From Planktothrix sp. PCC 11201 (lineage in GTDB: Bacteria; Cyanobacteriota; Cyanobacteriia; Cyanobacteriales; Microcoleaceae): 64,000 nt of DNA. Below, piece by piece: positions 36,163-46,700 of this stretch. A program made the translations under genes and the position numbers. The notes beneath the pieces were generated by a model. That model did not search any database, had not been told where the DNA came from, and saw only the letters and a list, made by a program, of their open reading frames with translations. Every line of letters starts with the position of its first letter. Position 1 is the first letter of the stretch. Location of the stretch: positions 50,715 through 114,714 of the forward strand of contig NZ_LT797683.1 of NCBI RefSeq assembly GCF_900009135.1, written 5' to 3'.

Positions 36163-36981
36163 CTAACCGTAGCCGATACTTATTGTACCCGGCGGTTGGT
36201 CAATTTCTTGAGAAAAACCGATTTCGGTTTTGGGATAAAGACCGACTCGTAGGTTCCCCTGTTCCGAAATTCCAATAATTTCACCAATTTGATCCCCAAT
36301 CTGGATCGGTTTCCCAATACAGGTTAAGAGTTGATTATAGCCCGTTAACATTTTCTTAACCTTAACATCTGATAAGTGTTGAATCCCTAGGTCTAATCCC
36401 TGTAGGACTAGGGCGGCAAGGAATTCTAAGGATTGAATCGTCGGCGGTGTAGCTGCATCGGCAAAAAAGGTTTGTAAATTAATCCCCATTTCAGGAACGG
36501 GATTTTCCCAGTTTAAACCAACTCCGATCACCGCTTGAGTAATAAATTGCCCGGAAATTTTGGTTTCGGTGAGAATGCCGCCGAGTTTGCGCTGATTTAA
36601 GATTAAATCATTCGGCCATTTGAGTTGTACGGGACAGGAGCGATCGCGCAAAACCGTAGCAATACCCCAAGCGGAACTGATGCTCAATTGGGCTTTTTGA
36701 GTCACCGGAAGCCTGAGTTCAACAATTTTTGATAAAAATAGACCCCCCTGACCCGACTGCCATTGTCGGCCCCATTGTCCCCGTCCAGCCGTTTGTTGTC
36801 CGGCGATAACAACAGTTTCCGAAGGTTCCCCCTGTTCTAAGAGTTCCCAGGCGGTTTGATTCGTGGAAATTAAGCTATCAAAATAATAAATATTCGGTAG
36901 AGACGTGCCATGGCGCGTCTCTCCACGGTGCTCCATCAAGGTTTGTAAGGCAGATTCTAAACGGGATAAGTTGAAGGTCAC
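36163..36981 (-). CDS. birA: Biotin--[acetyl-CoA carboxylase] ligase
   Basis: This 272-residue protein lacks the DNA-binding domain of E. coli BirA, as is usual in cyanobacteria. The ligase domain is clear: STNQTAWELLEQGEP, AGRGQWGRQWQSGQGGLF (the biotin/AMP loop near residue 68-85) and LKWPNDLILNQRKLGGILTE near 119-139, with the SH3-like C-terminal domain after. It attaches biotin to the carboxyl carrier protein. Residues about 17-28 (EHRGETRHGTSLP) are coded by a near-palindromic repeat inserted in frame before the first strand. The protein should still fold, since the insert is near the N-terminus. Confidence 0.93.
   Translation of the reverse strand: MTFNLSRLESALQTLMEHRGETRHGTSLPNIYYFDSLISTNQTAWELLEQGEPSETVVIAGQQTAGRGQWGRQWQSGQGGLFLSKIVELRLPVTQKAQLSISSAWGIATVLRDRSCPVQLKWPNDLILNQRKLGGILTETKISGQFITQAVIGVGLNWENPVPEMGINLQTFFADAATPPTIQSLEFLAALVLQGLDLGIQHLSDVKVKKMLTGYNQLLTCIGKPIQIGDQIGEIIGISEQGNLRVGLYPKTEIGFSQEIDQPPGTISIGYG
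36900..36921. repeat. 22-bp near-perfect palindrome inside birA
   Basis: GAGACGTGCC and its mirror GGCGCGTCTC surround the central AT, with only two G-T-type mismatches. It codes part of the N-terminal insert in BirA. The same GAGACG...CGTCTC core is found in the intergenic repeat at 59240-59273. Confidence 0.6.
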
Positions 36982-37049
36982 GCAAGTTATTTAATCGAGG
37001 GTTAAAATCAAGGTTGTTTGTAGTCGCAACAGTTCCTAATCATAATTTT

Positions 37050-37820
37050 ATGCACACTTGGCATTGGCAAACCTGGGATGGATTACCCTATCTAACCTGT
37101 AGTTTGCTCAAAGATTGGCAACATGGGTTTTTTACCCGTTCCTTTAGTCCTCGCACTCCCTCGGACTTAGTGGATGTTTTACAACCTGGGGTGAATGTAT
37201 ATCGAGTCAAGCAGGTGCATGGAAATCGGGTCTTGAAAACCGGAACCGTTGACCCCTTGGATCATTTAGCATTAGAAGATCAACCCCTGACAGAAGCGGA
37301 TGGTTTATTTGCGGAAAATTCCTCCGAGGCGGTGTGGGTGGCCACGGCCGATTGTGTTCCGGTGTTAATTGCCGATGCTCAAACGGGGAAAGTGGCGGCG
37401 GTTCATGCCGGATGGCGGGGGACGGCCGCTAAGATTGTTCCAGAGGCGATCGCCCATTTTCAAGCCCAGGGGAGTCAACTCGAAGATCTGCGGGTGGCTT
37501 TGGGGCCAGCAATTTCGGGACAGGTGTATCAGGTTTCCCTAGATGTGGCGACCCAGTTAGCCCAAAGTTTGGTTTCTGATACCGAGGGACTAGAACCCGT
37601 CTATCACCTCCCCAATTCCCCCCTACTCCCCGATCCCGAACCGGATAAAGTTCGTTTAGATGTGCGAAGATTTAATAGCTTACAACTAGAACAGTTAGGG
37701 ATTACACCCGAACAAGTAGCGATCGCACCCCATTGTACCTATCAAGACCCGGAGGCATTCTTTTCTTACCGTCGGGAACAATTAAAACGGGTGCAGTGGT
37801 CAGGGATTGTCAGTCAATAG
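37050..37820 (+). CDS. pgeF: Peptidoglycan editing factor PgeF (multicopper polyphenol oxidase fold)
   Basis: The ATG at 37050 is preferred over a TTG at 37014. The 256-residue product belongs to the YfiH/PgeF family (COG1496). The metal and active-site residues are in ADCVPVLIADAQTGKVAAVH (Cys and His) and APHCTYQDPEAFFSYRRE near the C-terminus, with KQVHGNRV near residue 54. Known members hydrolyse wrongly incorporated Ser from muropeptide precursors and show laccase-like activity. It starts 68 bp from birA in divergent orientation. Confidence 0.9.
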   Translation: MHTWHWQTWDGLPYLTCSLLKDWQHGFFTRSFSPRTPSDLVDVLQPGVNVYRVKQVHGNRVLKTGTVDPLDHLALEDQPLTEADGLFAENSSEAVWVATADCVPVLIADAQTGKVAAVHAGWRGTAAKIVPEAIAHFQAQGSQLEDLRVALGPAISGQVYQVSLDVATQLAQSLVSDTEGLEPVYHLPNSPLLPDPEPDKVRLDVRRFNSLQLEQLGITPEQVAIAPHCTYQDPEAFFSYRREQLKRVQWSGIVSQ

Positions 37821-37888
37821 GATTCATTGGTTTGGATCAAGATTGAGTTAAGCTTACAATAAATAAAACGGTATTAAGAAAAAGTCCG

Positions 37889-38494
37889 ATGAGCGAGCAA
37901 AGTCCCTACGAACAGCTTGGGGTTACCCTTGATGCCTCCTTTGATGAAATTCAGGAAGCTCGGGATCGCCTAAAACAGCAATATAGTGGCGAAATTAAGC
38001 TGCTGCAATCGATCGAGGCGGCTTATGATGCCATTTTGATGGATCGGTTAAAAATGCGACAAGAGGGCAAAATTAAAGTCCCGGAACGAATTCGTTTTCC
38101 CGAACGAGTCACCCCAACTCCGCCCTCTGGTGTTCAACCTGCGGCAAATTCAAAACCCAATTGGTTAAACCAACTGTGGGATACTCCCAGTCGTGCTGAT
38201 TTATTATGGCCTTCTGGGGTATATGTCACATTGGCAGGTTTGAGCCTTTATTCGGGTTTTGCTACCTCGTTATTACAGCTAACTTTAGCCTTGGGTGTGG
38301 GATCTTGTCTTTATTTTCTTAACCGCAAAGAGAATAAGTTTGGTCGGGCTGTTTTACTGACCGTTGTGGGTTTAATTGGAGGGTTAATATTAGGAAGTTT
38401 ATTGAGTTCCCTCGCCGGAGCGATCGCAGTAGAACGATTTATTGCTTTTATTACTTTTATTGTTTTGTGGCTTGTGGCTTGCTTTTTGCGTTAA
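37889..38494 (+). CDS. CPP1-like J-domain membrane protein
   Basis: This 201-residue protein has a J-domain-like N-terminus (SPYEQLGVTLDASFDEIQEA, then LKQQYSGEIKLLQSIEAAYDAIL) without an HPD motif, and the conserved IKVPERIRFPER block. Three to four hydrophobic segments fill the C-terminal half (for example VYVTLAGLSLYSGFATSLL and AVLLTVVGLIGGLILGSLLS). This is the structure of CPP1 (chaperone-like protein of POR1), which in plants stabilises protochlorophyllide oxidoreductase in plastid membranes. A role in thylakoid protein stability is likely but not shown here. It converges with ftsH across a strong hairpin. Confidence 0.85.
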   Translation: MSEQSPYEQLGVTLDASFDEIQEARDRLKQQYSGEIKLLQSIEAAYDAILMDRLKMRQEGKIKVPERIRFPERVTPTPPSGVQPAANSKPNWLNQLWDTPSRADLLWPSGVYVTLAGLSLYSGFATSLLQLTLALGVGSCLYFLNRKENKFGRAVLLTVVGLIGGLILGSLLSSLAGAIAVERFIAFITFIVLWLVACFLR

Positions 38495-38523
38495 TTCCCC
38501 AGGGTTCAAAGTTACCGGAATTA

Positions 38524-38552
38524 GGGAACAGGCAACAGGCAACAGGGAACAG
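38524..38552. repeat. Short tandem repeat GGGAACAGGCAACAGGCAAC
   Basis: A 7-bp unit (GGCAACA/GGGAACA) is repeated about four times. Strings of this kind are common between genes in filamentous cyanobacteria. A related GGCAATAGGGAATGGGCAAT string is at 63938-63970. Confidence 0.6.
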
Positions 38553-38557
38553 TGAAG

Positions 38558-38578
38558 AAAAGACTTTAGCAGTCTTTT
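38558..38578 (+). terminator. Rho-independent-like terminator of the CPP1-like gene
   Basis: AAAAGACT and AGTCTTTT form an 8-bp stem with the loop TTAGC, followed by TTC. It stands 63 bp after the stop of the CPP1-like gene. Confidence 0.6.
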
Positions 38579-38602
38579 TCCTGACTTTTTGGGCCGAATT
38601 TC

Positions 38603-38650
38603 ATAAAAATAGGGCTAGATTTCTGGAAACAGAAATAGCCCTATTTTTAT
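38603..38650. terminator. Bidirectional terminator between the CPP1-like gene and ftsH
   Basis: ATAAAAATAGGGCTA (38603-38617) and TAGCCCTATTTTTAT (38636-38650) form a perfect 15-bp stem with A- and T-rich ends on both strands. TTTCTG and CAGAAA extend it around a short loop. It lies between two convergent genes and can stop transcription from both sides. Confidence 0.85.
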
Positions 38651-38679
38651 TTAAACGGATTCAATATTTAGGACTTGAA

Positions 38680-40518
38680 TTAAACAACCGCCGCCATTTT
38701 GACCTCATTATTGGCTAACAATTCTTGCAATTCATCGGCATCCACCGTTTCTTTATCAATTAAAACATCGGCTAATTGATTGAGAACATGGCGGTTTTCT
38801 ACTAATACTTGTTTTGCCCGTTTATAGGCGGCATCTACCAGCAGACGGACTTCGGCATCAATGGTGGAGGCGGTTTCTTCGGAGAAATCCCGTTCTGACA
38901 TAATATCCCGTCCCAGGAACACATTCCCCTGTTGACGGCCTAATGCCACCGGGCCAAGCCGATCGCTCATCCCATAACGGGTAATCATTTGACGGGCTAC
39001 CCGAGTCACCTGTTGTAAGTCATTAGACGCTCCGGTGGTGACTTCTTCTTCCCCGAAGATAATTTCTTCGGCAACCCGGCCACCCAAAGCCACGGCCATT
39101 TGATTTTCCAAATAGGAGCGGCTAAACAAACCGGAGTCCATGCGTTCTTCGCTGGGCATAAACCAGGTTAACCCCCCGGCCCGTCCCCGAGGAATAATAC
39201 TAATTTTCTGTACCGGGTCATAGTCGGGCATTAGGGCCCCTACTAAGGCGTGTCCGGCTTCATGGTAGGCGACTAGGGTTTTGCGTTTTTCGCTCATCAC
39301 CCGATCTTTCTTCTCGGGGCCCGCTAACACCCGGTCAATGGCATCATTGACTTCATCCATGGAAATTTCCGTCAAGTTGCGACGGGCCGCTAAAATCGCG
39401 GCTTCGTTTAACAGGTTGGACAGGTCAGCCCCGGTAAACCCAGGGGTACGACGGGCAATTTTATCTAAGTCCACATCTTTGGCCAGGGTTTTGCCCCGGG
39501 CATGAACCCGCAGAATTTCTGCCCGGCCGTTATAGTCGGGACGGTCAACCACCACTTGACGGTCAAAGCGACCCGGACGCATTAAGGCGGAGTCGAGAAC
39601 GTCGGGGCGGTTGGTAGCAGCAATAATAATAATTCCGTTATTGCCCTCAAACCCGTCCATTTCCGTTAATAATTGGTTCAGGGTTTGCTCGCGCTCATCA
39701 TTTCCACCGCCTAAACCTGCACCCCGTTGGCGACCTACGGCGTCAATTTCATCAATAAATACGATACAGGGGGCATTGGTTTTCGCCTGTTCAAACAGGT
39801 CACGCACCCGGGACGCACCCACACCCACGAACATTTCCACAAATTCCGAACCGGAGATACTGAAGAAGGGAACGCCCGCTTCCCCGGCGACGGCTTTGGC
39901 TAATAGGGTTTTTCCTGTTCCTGGAGGGCCTACTAATAACACCCCTTTAGGAATTTTTGCACCAACGGCCGTAAATCGATCAGAATTTTTCAGAAAGTCT
40001 ACTACTTCGCTGAGTTCGAGTTTAGCTTGCTCGATACCCGCCACATCCCCGAAGGTGACTTGGGTTTGGGGTTCCATCTGGACTCTGGCTTTGGACTTAC
40101 CAAAGTTCATGGCTTGGTTACCCGGGCCATTCTGAGCGCGACGGAGTAAGAAGAATAACCCCACTAAAAGTAAAACGGGGAAGAACAGACTGCTTAGGGC
40201 TTTAAACCAGAAGCTCTCATCGTTTTGGGGTAGAACTGAAATATCAACATTATTTTCGGTCAGGATATCGATCAGAGCCGGATCGTTGGGAAGATTAACA
40301 ATCACTTTATTCCCATCCTGGGCCGTGACTAAGGCCCTGGAGCGATCAGAACTGAGGCTGACCCGTTCAACTTTATTACTCTTGACTTCTTGAATAAAGG
40401 TACTATACTTCCAGCTTTCCCGAGTTTGGGGCTGTTTATCAAAAAAGGCAGTTGCTAATGCTAAGACGACAATGGCAAGCAGGGCGTATAACCCCGCATT
40501 TCTCCAGCGTTTATTCAC
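38680..40518 (-). CDS. ftsH: ATP-dependent zinc metalloprotease FtsH
   Basis: This 612-residue protein has two membrane helices (about residues 7-26 and 103-126), an AAA domain with Walker [18 protein letters not shown] near 198, Walker [39 protein letters not shown], and the zinc site [11 protein letters not shown] near 420 with its third ligand in the [12 protein letters not shown] region. All functional residues are present. In cyanobacteria FtsH hexamers degrade damaged photosystem II D1 and other membrane proteins. The window does not tell which of the usual four paralogues this is. Confidence 0.95.
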   Translation of the reverse strand: MNKRWRNAGLYALLAIVVLALATAFFDKQPQTRESWKYSTFIQEVKSNKVERVSLSSDRSRALVTAQDGNKVIVNLPNDPALIDILTENNVDISVLPQNDESFWFKALSSLFFPVLLLVGLFFLLRRAQNGPGNQAMNFGKSKARVQMEPQTQVTFGDVAGIEQAKLELSEVVDFLKNSDRFTAVGAKIPKGVLLVGPPGTGKTLLAKAVAGEAGVPFFSISGSEFVEMFVGVGASRVRDLFEQAKTNAPCIVFIDEIDAVGRQRGAGLGGGNDEREQTLNQLLTEMDGFEGNNGIIIIAATNRPDVLDSALMRPGRFDRQVVVDRPDYNGRAEILRVHARGKTLAKDVDLDKIARRTPGFTGADLSNLLNEAAILAARRNLTEISMDEVNDAIDRVLAGPEKKDRVMSEKRKTLVAYHEAGHALVGALMPDYDPVQKISIIPRGRAGGLTWFMPSEERMDSGLFSRSYLENQMAVALGGRVAEEIIFGEEEVTTGASNDLQQVTRVARQMITRYGMSDRLGPVALGRQQGNVFLGRDIMSERDFSEETASTIDAEVRLLVDAAYKRAKQVLVENRHVLNQLADVLIDKETVDADELQELLANNEVKMAAVV

Positions 40519-40728
40519 CGAGGTCTATCCTCCTACTGTTGCGGCGAGTCTACAGGACTCATTGTTATGGTATTGTTACTAATCTTAACGTATTTTTCAT
40601 CAACAGTGCGTTTGGTGTTGTTCGGTGATCTAAATGGGTTAAGGACAAAGCTATTGATCGCCCCGGCACTCGCGCGCAGTAATATAGTAAAAGATTTTTC
40701 GCACAGTTCAGTTTAAGGTCAAACCATA

Positions 40729-43700
40729 GTGCAAGTTGAAAGTCAATCAAAACTCACCCAAAATTCCCTTTGTAAAATTTGTAGTTCCTTATCTCCCTAT
40801 TTTGCTCAAGCTACAATTTTAAATCGCTATGCTGTTGATTATTTTAAATGTTCAGTTTGTGGATTTGTCCAAACTGAAAAGCCCTATTGGTTAGAGGTCG
40901 CTTATGCTGATCCAATTGCCATTAGTGATGTCGGATTAGTGTCACGCAATTTTAAATTTTCTCAAATCACTCAGGAATTAATTATATCATGTTTTAATCC
41001 CAAAGGCAAGTTTTTAGATTATGGCTGCGGTTATGGTTTATTTGTGCGGTTGATGCGGGATTTTGGGTTTAATTTTTATGGCTATGATCAATATTGTCAA
41101 AATATATTTTATCAGGGATTTGAAGGAAATCAACAAGAAAAATATGATTTAGTTACGGCTTTTGAAGTGTTTGAACATTTTGTTAATCCCCTGGAGGAAA
41201 TTGAAAAATTATTGAAGTTTTCCAAAAATTTATTATTCAGTACCCAACTACTTCCGGCGGATCATCCTCAACCGGATCAATGGTGGTACTATGCTCTCCA
41301 TGAAGGTCAACATATTGGGATTTATACCTATCAATCTTTATTAAAAATAGCTGAGAAATTCAAGTTAAATTTATATTCTGATGGCAGTAGTTTACATCTA
41401 TTAACCGAACAAAAAATATCAGGATCAGCATGGAAAAAAGCCATATCTATAGAAATTTCTCCCCAGACTTTACCCTCACTCACGGAACAGGATTTTTTAA
41501 AAGCTGTAGCTAGTCGTCAATCGATGAATCCTGATCAGCAATCAATTAAAATTATTATTGATGGTGTATTTTTCCAAATTCGTAACACTGGAATTGCCAG
41601 GGTGTGGAAATCCTTACTAGAAATTTGGTCTACCCAGGGTTTTGCTCAACAGATTATTGTTTTAGACCGAGAAGGCACTACCCCTAAAATTCCTGGGATT
41701 AAATATTATCAAATTCCTGAATATAATTATGATAAAATTGCAGAAGATCGCCAACTATTACAAAATATCTGTGATCAAGAAAATGCAGATTTGTTTATTT
41801 CCACCTATTATACTACTCCCCTAACAACTCCTTCTGTGTTTATGGGATATGATATGATTCCAGAAAAATTGGGACTGGATTTAACCATTCCCATGTGGCG
41901 AGAAAAACATCATGGAATTAAACACGCATCGGCTTATATTACGATTTCTGAAAACACAGCCCAAGATTTAATTCACTTTTTCCCTAAGATTAATAAAAAT
42001 CAAATTACCGTCGCCCATTGTGGAGTTCCGGCTGTATTTTCCCCAGCAACCCCAGGAGAAGTTCAACAGTTTAAATTTAAAAATAGCATCAATAAACCCT
42101 ATTTTATTTTAGTGGGTCAACGCTTAGGGGCTGGGGGCTACAAAAATACTCTATTATTCTTTAAAGCACTCACTCAACTGAAAAATAATCGGGATTTTGA
42201 AATTGTTTGTGTTGGAGGAGAACCCACTTTAGAAGCTGAATTTTATCCCTATGCTCAACAGTTTAGAATTCATGTATTGCAACTCAGTGATCAAGAATTA
42301 AAACAGGCATATTCTGGCGCAACTGCATTAGTTTATCCCTCTAAATATGAAGGGTTTGGAATGCCTATTATAGAGGCGATGGCTTGCGGTTGTCCGGTGA
42401 TTACCTGTCGAAAAGGTTCAATTCCAGAAATCGCCGGAAATGCAGCTTATTATGTGGATGAAGACCTGGTTTTAGAAATGCTACAAGCCTTAGAACAAAT
42501 TCAAAAACCCGAAATTTATCAACCTTTAATTCAAGCGGGTTTACAACAATCTTCCCAATATTCCTGGTCAAAAATGGCTGACATTATTCAACAGACTCTC
42601 ATTCAAACCGTGCAAAATTTAAAAACATCAACAAAACCACTGGATTTTCAAGACTTTACCTATTCTAAACGGAGTCATTTTAATCAATTTAAACGGTTTA
42701 AAGCCTATAGTAATATTAATCCCGATGCTTGTGACCTGAAAATTTATCAAGATTTATTGGTCTATAATTTTATTACCCAGAATTTAGCCAAAGGTTCAAA
42801 ATTATTAGAAATTGGTGGGGGAAATTCTCGGGTTTTAGAAGCATTAAAACAGGACTATGAATGCTGGAATTTAGATAAATTTGAAGGAGTAGGAAATGGC
42901 CCCAATCAAATTCAAAATTATGCCAACTCTCGGATTGTTTTAGACTATATTGGCAACTTTAATTCTGAACTTCCTGATCAATATTTTGATTGTGTTTTTA
43001 GTATTTCTACCCTAGAACATATTTCTGAAAATCAAACAACTTTTGATCAAATTACCCAAGATATTGATCGAATTTTAAGACCCGATGGTTTTTCCTTACA
43101 TTGTTTTGATGTGGTAGTGAAACCCGCAGAAGTTTGGACAAATCAATTTTTACCCTATTTATTTAAGACCCAAAACACCTTAAATTCCATGATTGATTTT
43201 GACCAAATTAAACTTGATCCTGATTTATATGGAATGTCAGAAACAGCTTATCGCCAGTTTTGGCAACCCACGACTCAAAAATCCTATCAAGAATTTGGTC
43301 AACCGATTTCCTATAATATTCTCTGGCAAAAATCCGCAATAAATGTCAGATCTGTATCTCCTCAATTGATTGTTGCTTCATCTTTACCTAAAATTTCTAT
43401 TGTTACCCCTTCTTTGAATCAAGGTGAATTTTTAGAGGAGTGTATTGATTCAGTTTTGAGTCAGAATTATCCTAACTTAGAATACATGATTATGGATGGG
43501 GGAAGTACGGATAATTCCGTTGAAATTATTAAAAAATATGATAAGTATTTAACCCATTGGCAAAGTCAAGCGGATGGCGGTCATTATGCGGCGGTTAATA
43601 CTGGATTTCAAAAAACCACTGGTGAAATTATGGGGTGGTTAAATTCCGATGATAAATACCATCCCGATGCTTTTTATAAACTGGCGGCGACATTTAGGCA

Positions 43701-46700
43701 CAATAAACAGGTGGAATGGGTGATGGGAATTCCGACGGAATGGGATAGAAATGGAAGACATATTCATAGTCAAATGCAGACGCCTTTATGGTCAAGAAAA
43801 ATGCTTTTAGATAAACAATGGGTCGAACAATATCAACAATTACAACATACTTGGATTCAACAAGAAAGTACATTTTGGACGCGATCGCTCTGGGAAAAAG
43901 CCGGATCAAAATTACAAACAAATCTCAACTTGGCGGGAGATTTTGAACTTTGGTTACGCTTTTCTCGTTATGCTCCTTTGTATTTATTGAGAAGTTTAAT
44001 TGGCGGATTTCGTACCTATGATACCCAACGTTCTAAAATTTATCGAGAGCAATATTTTCAAGAAGTTAAGCAAATTGTTCAAGAGGAGTTACAATTAATT
44101 GAGCAAGGAAAATATCCTTCTGAACAGCCATCTCCCCCTGTAATTGTGTTGGAAGATCATCAAGTTTTAGCCTTAAAACAAAAGGTTTTAACTGCACCCA
44201 AAATCAAAGTATCTGCGATTATTTCTACCTATAATTCAGCATCAATGATGTCGGGAAGGTTAGAAAATTTAGTGAGTCAGACTTTATTTCAACAAGGAAA
44301 ATTAGAAATTATTATTATTGATTCCGGTTCCCAGGAAAATGAACGAGAGATTGTTTCTGAGTTTAAAAAACAATATCCTGACTCGATTATTTATATTAAA
44401 ACCGAAGCAAGGGAACCGATTTATCAAGCCTGGAATAGAGGAATTGCGATCGCCCGGGGTGAATATATCACCAATCAAAATACCGATGATCGTCTCAAAT
44501 TAAATGCTTTAGAAAGGTTATCTACCTATTTAGATCAACATTCAGAAGTCATCTTAGTACACGCCGATCAGCAAGCGGTATCACCGGGAGAAGTTATTAA
44601 TTTAGAACAATTAACTGGCAAACCCCACTGGAAATGGCCGGAATTTTCCCGTTTTAAATTATTATTTTCAGCCCAAGTTGGTTCTCAACCGATGTGGCGA
44701 AAATCTCTACATAATAATTATGGATTATTTGATCAAACCCTCAAGGTTCGAGGAGATCAAGACTTTTATATTAGAATTGCTAATGCGGGAGAATTCCATT
44801 TTATTCCAGAAATATTAGGGACTTTGAACTTATCAGAAAACTCCTTAAGTCATCAACAAGATTTAAGTCGTGAAGAAGAAGTTTTAATCTTTAAAAGATA
44901 TACCTCCTCCCGGGAAAAGTTAGCTCAATTTTTGAATCATTCTAAAATTCAACCCACGGATCAAAACTATCAAATTTTAGTGAATAATTTATCCTGTGAT
45001 TTAGCGAATCAAGTTTTATCACAGTTTCATCTCCCCTTTTATATCAAATTAATCACAGAATTATTAAACTCTGTAGTTGAATTAGGAACCCATCAACAAA
45101 CAGTACAAACTAATTTATTAAGAATTTGGAACCGTTTTTCTGACCCCGCCACCCGATTTCAATTTATGAAAACCTTATCACCCCAAATCATAGAAACTTG
45201 TGATGAGCAAATTCAACTCAAAGGCGAGGGAATGGAAAAAATTGATGAGTCTCAACTTTATATTAATTTATCTAAACTCAGTCAACTTAATTCACCTCGA
45301 ATTGATCCGGTTTTTTCCCCTCAACCTCGACCCTTTTGGTCGGTGATTATTCCTAGTTATAACGGTGAAAAATATATCGAACAGGTGTTAAATAGCGTTC
45401 TGAGTCAAGCACCGAATTCTGAAGAAATGGAGATTATTGTAGTTGATGATTGTTCGACTCATTTAGAAATTGAAGCTATCGTTAAAAATATTGGTAAAAA
45501 TCGAGTTAAATTCTATCGACAACCGCAAAATTTAGGGTTAATTCCTAACTGGAATGATTGTATTCAACGGTCTACGGGGCAATGGATTCATCTTTTACAT
45601 CAGGATGATTTAGTCCTCCCTGGATTTTATACTCGGATGCGAGAACTATTAGAAAAAGAACCCACCGCCGGGGCTGGATTTTGTCGCCATTATTATATTG
45701 ATGAACAGGGAAAACAACGCTCCCTTTCCGCGTTAGAACAGGAAACAAATGGGATTATTTCTAATTGGTTAGAACGAATTGCTGTGATGCAGCGCATTCA
45801 ATTTGCTGCGATGGTGGTTAAACGCAGTGTTTATGAAACATTAGGAGGATTTTCTGAAAATGCAGGCTCCGCCGCCGACTGGGAAATGTGGAAACGAATT
45901 TCCGCCTATTATCCTGTTGCTTATGAACCCCAACCTTTAGCCTGTTATCGTTTACATTCAACCTCCGAAAGTTCTAAGTTAATTTCCATTGGGGCTAATA
46001 TTTCAGATACTTTGAAATCTATTGAACTTTCTCAATCCTATTTACCCGAAAATTTGGCAATTAATTTATCGAATAAAGCCCGAGAACATTATGGTTTATA
46101 TGCCATTAATACCGCTCAACAACTGTTAGCTAATGGAGATGCTAAAGCCGTAATTGCCCAAATTCAAGAAGCCTTAAAGTGTAGTCAATCTGATGTTGTT
46201 AAACAAGCTATTATCGAGTTATTTACTCCTCAAAAACCACCTAAAGCTCAACTCAAAACCTTAACTCCGGCTCAAATTTTGGCGGAAGTTTCCCATTTAA
46301 CTGAAGAATACAAGAAAACAAATAACCCAGAATCCCTGCTCAATTCCCTGCGTCAAATTCGGCAGATTGTAGCTCAATACTGGTTAGGGTTAGAATCGGA
46401 TTATTTAGAAAAAACCTATGGAGGAGAAATTGGTCAAGCGCATAAAATTCTCCTCAATAGTGGGTTAAAAAATGAAGCCTTAACATCCCTAGAAAAAGCT
46501 CAACTTCAAGATTGGTATACCTATCTAAAACAAGGGTTAAATCAACCCAAAGGAATACAGTATTTATTGGCAATTATTTTATATAGCTATCCCTATCAAT
46601 TATCCCCTAATTGGTATATTCAAGCTCCAATTCCTAAATGGTTTTTACCTGATTATTTTGAATTTATGTTGGCCGTCCCTCAGTTTTTCCAAGAGCGCGG

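Noticed and set aside
38467..38718. 83-codon plus-strand frame between the CPP1-like gene and ftsH
   Set aside because: It runs through a tandem repeat and two terminator hairpins and has no protein-like character.
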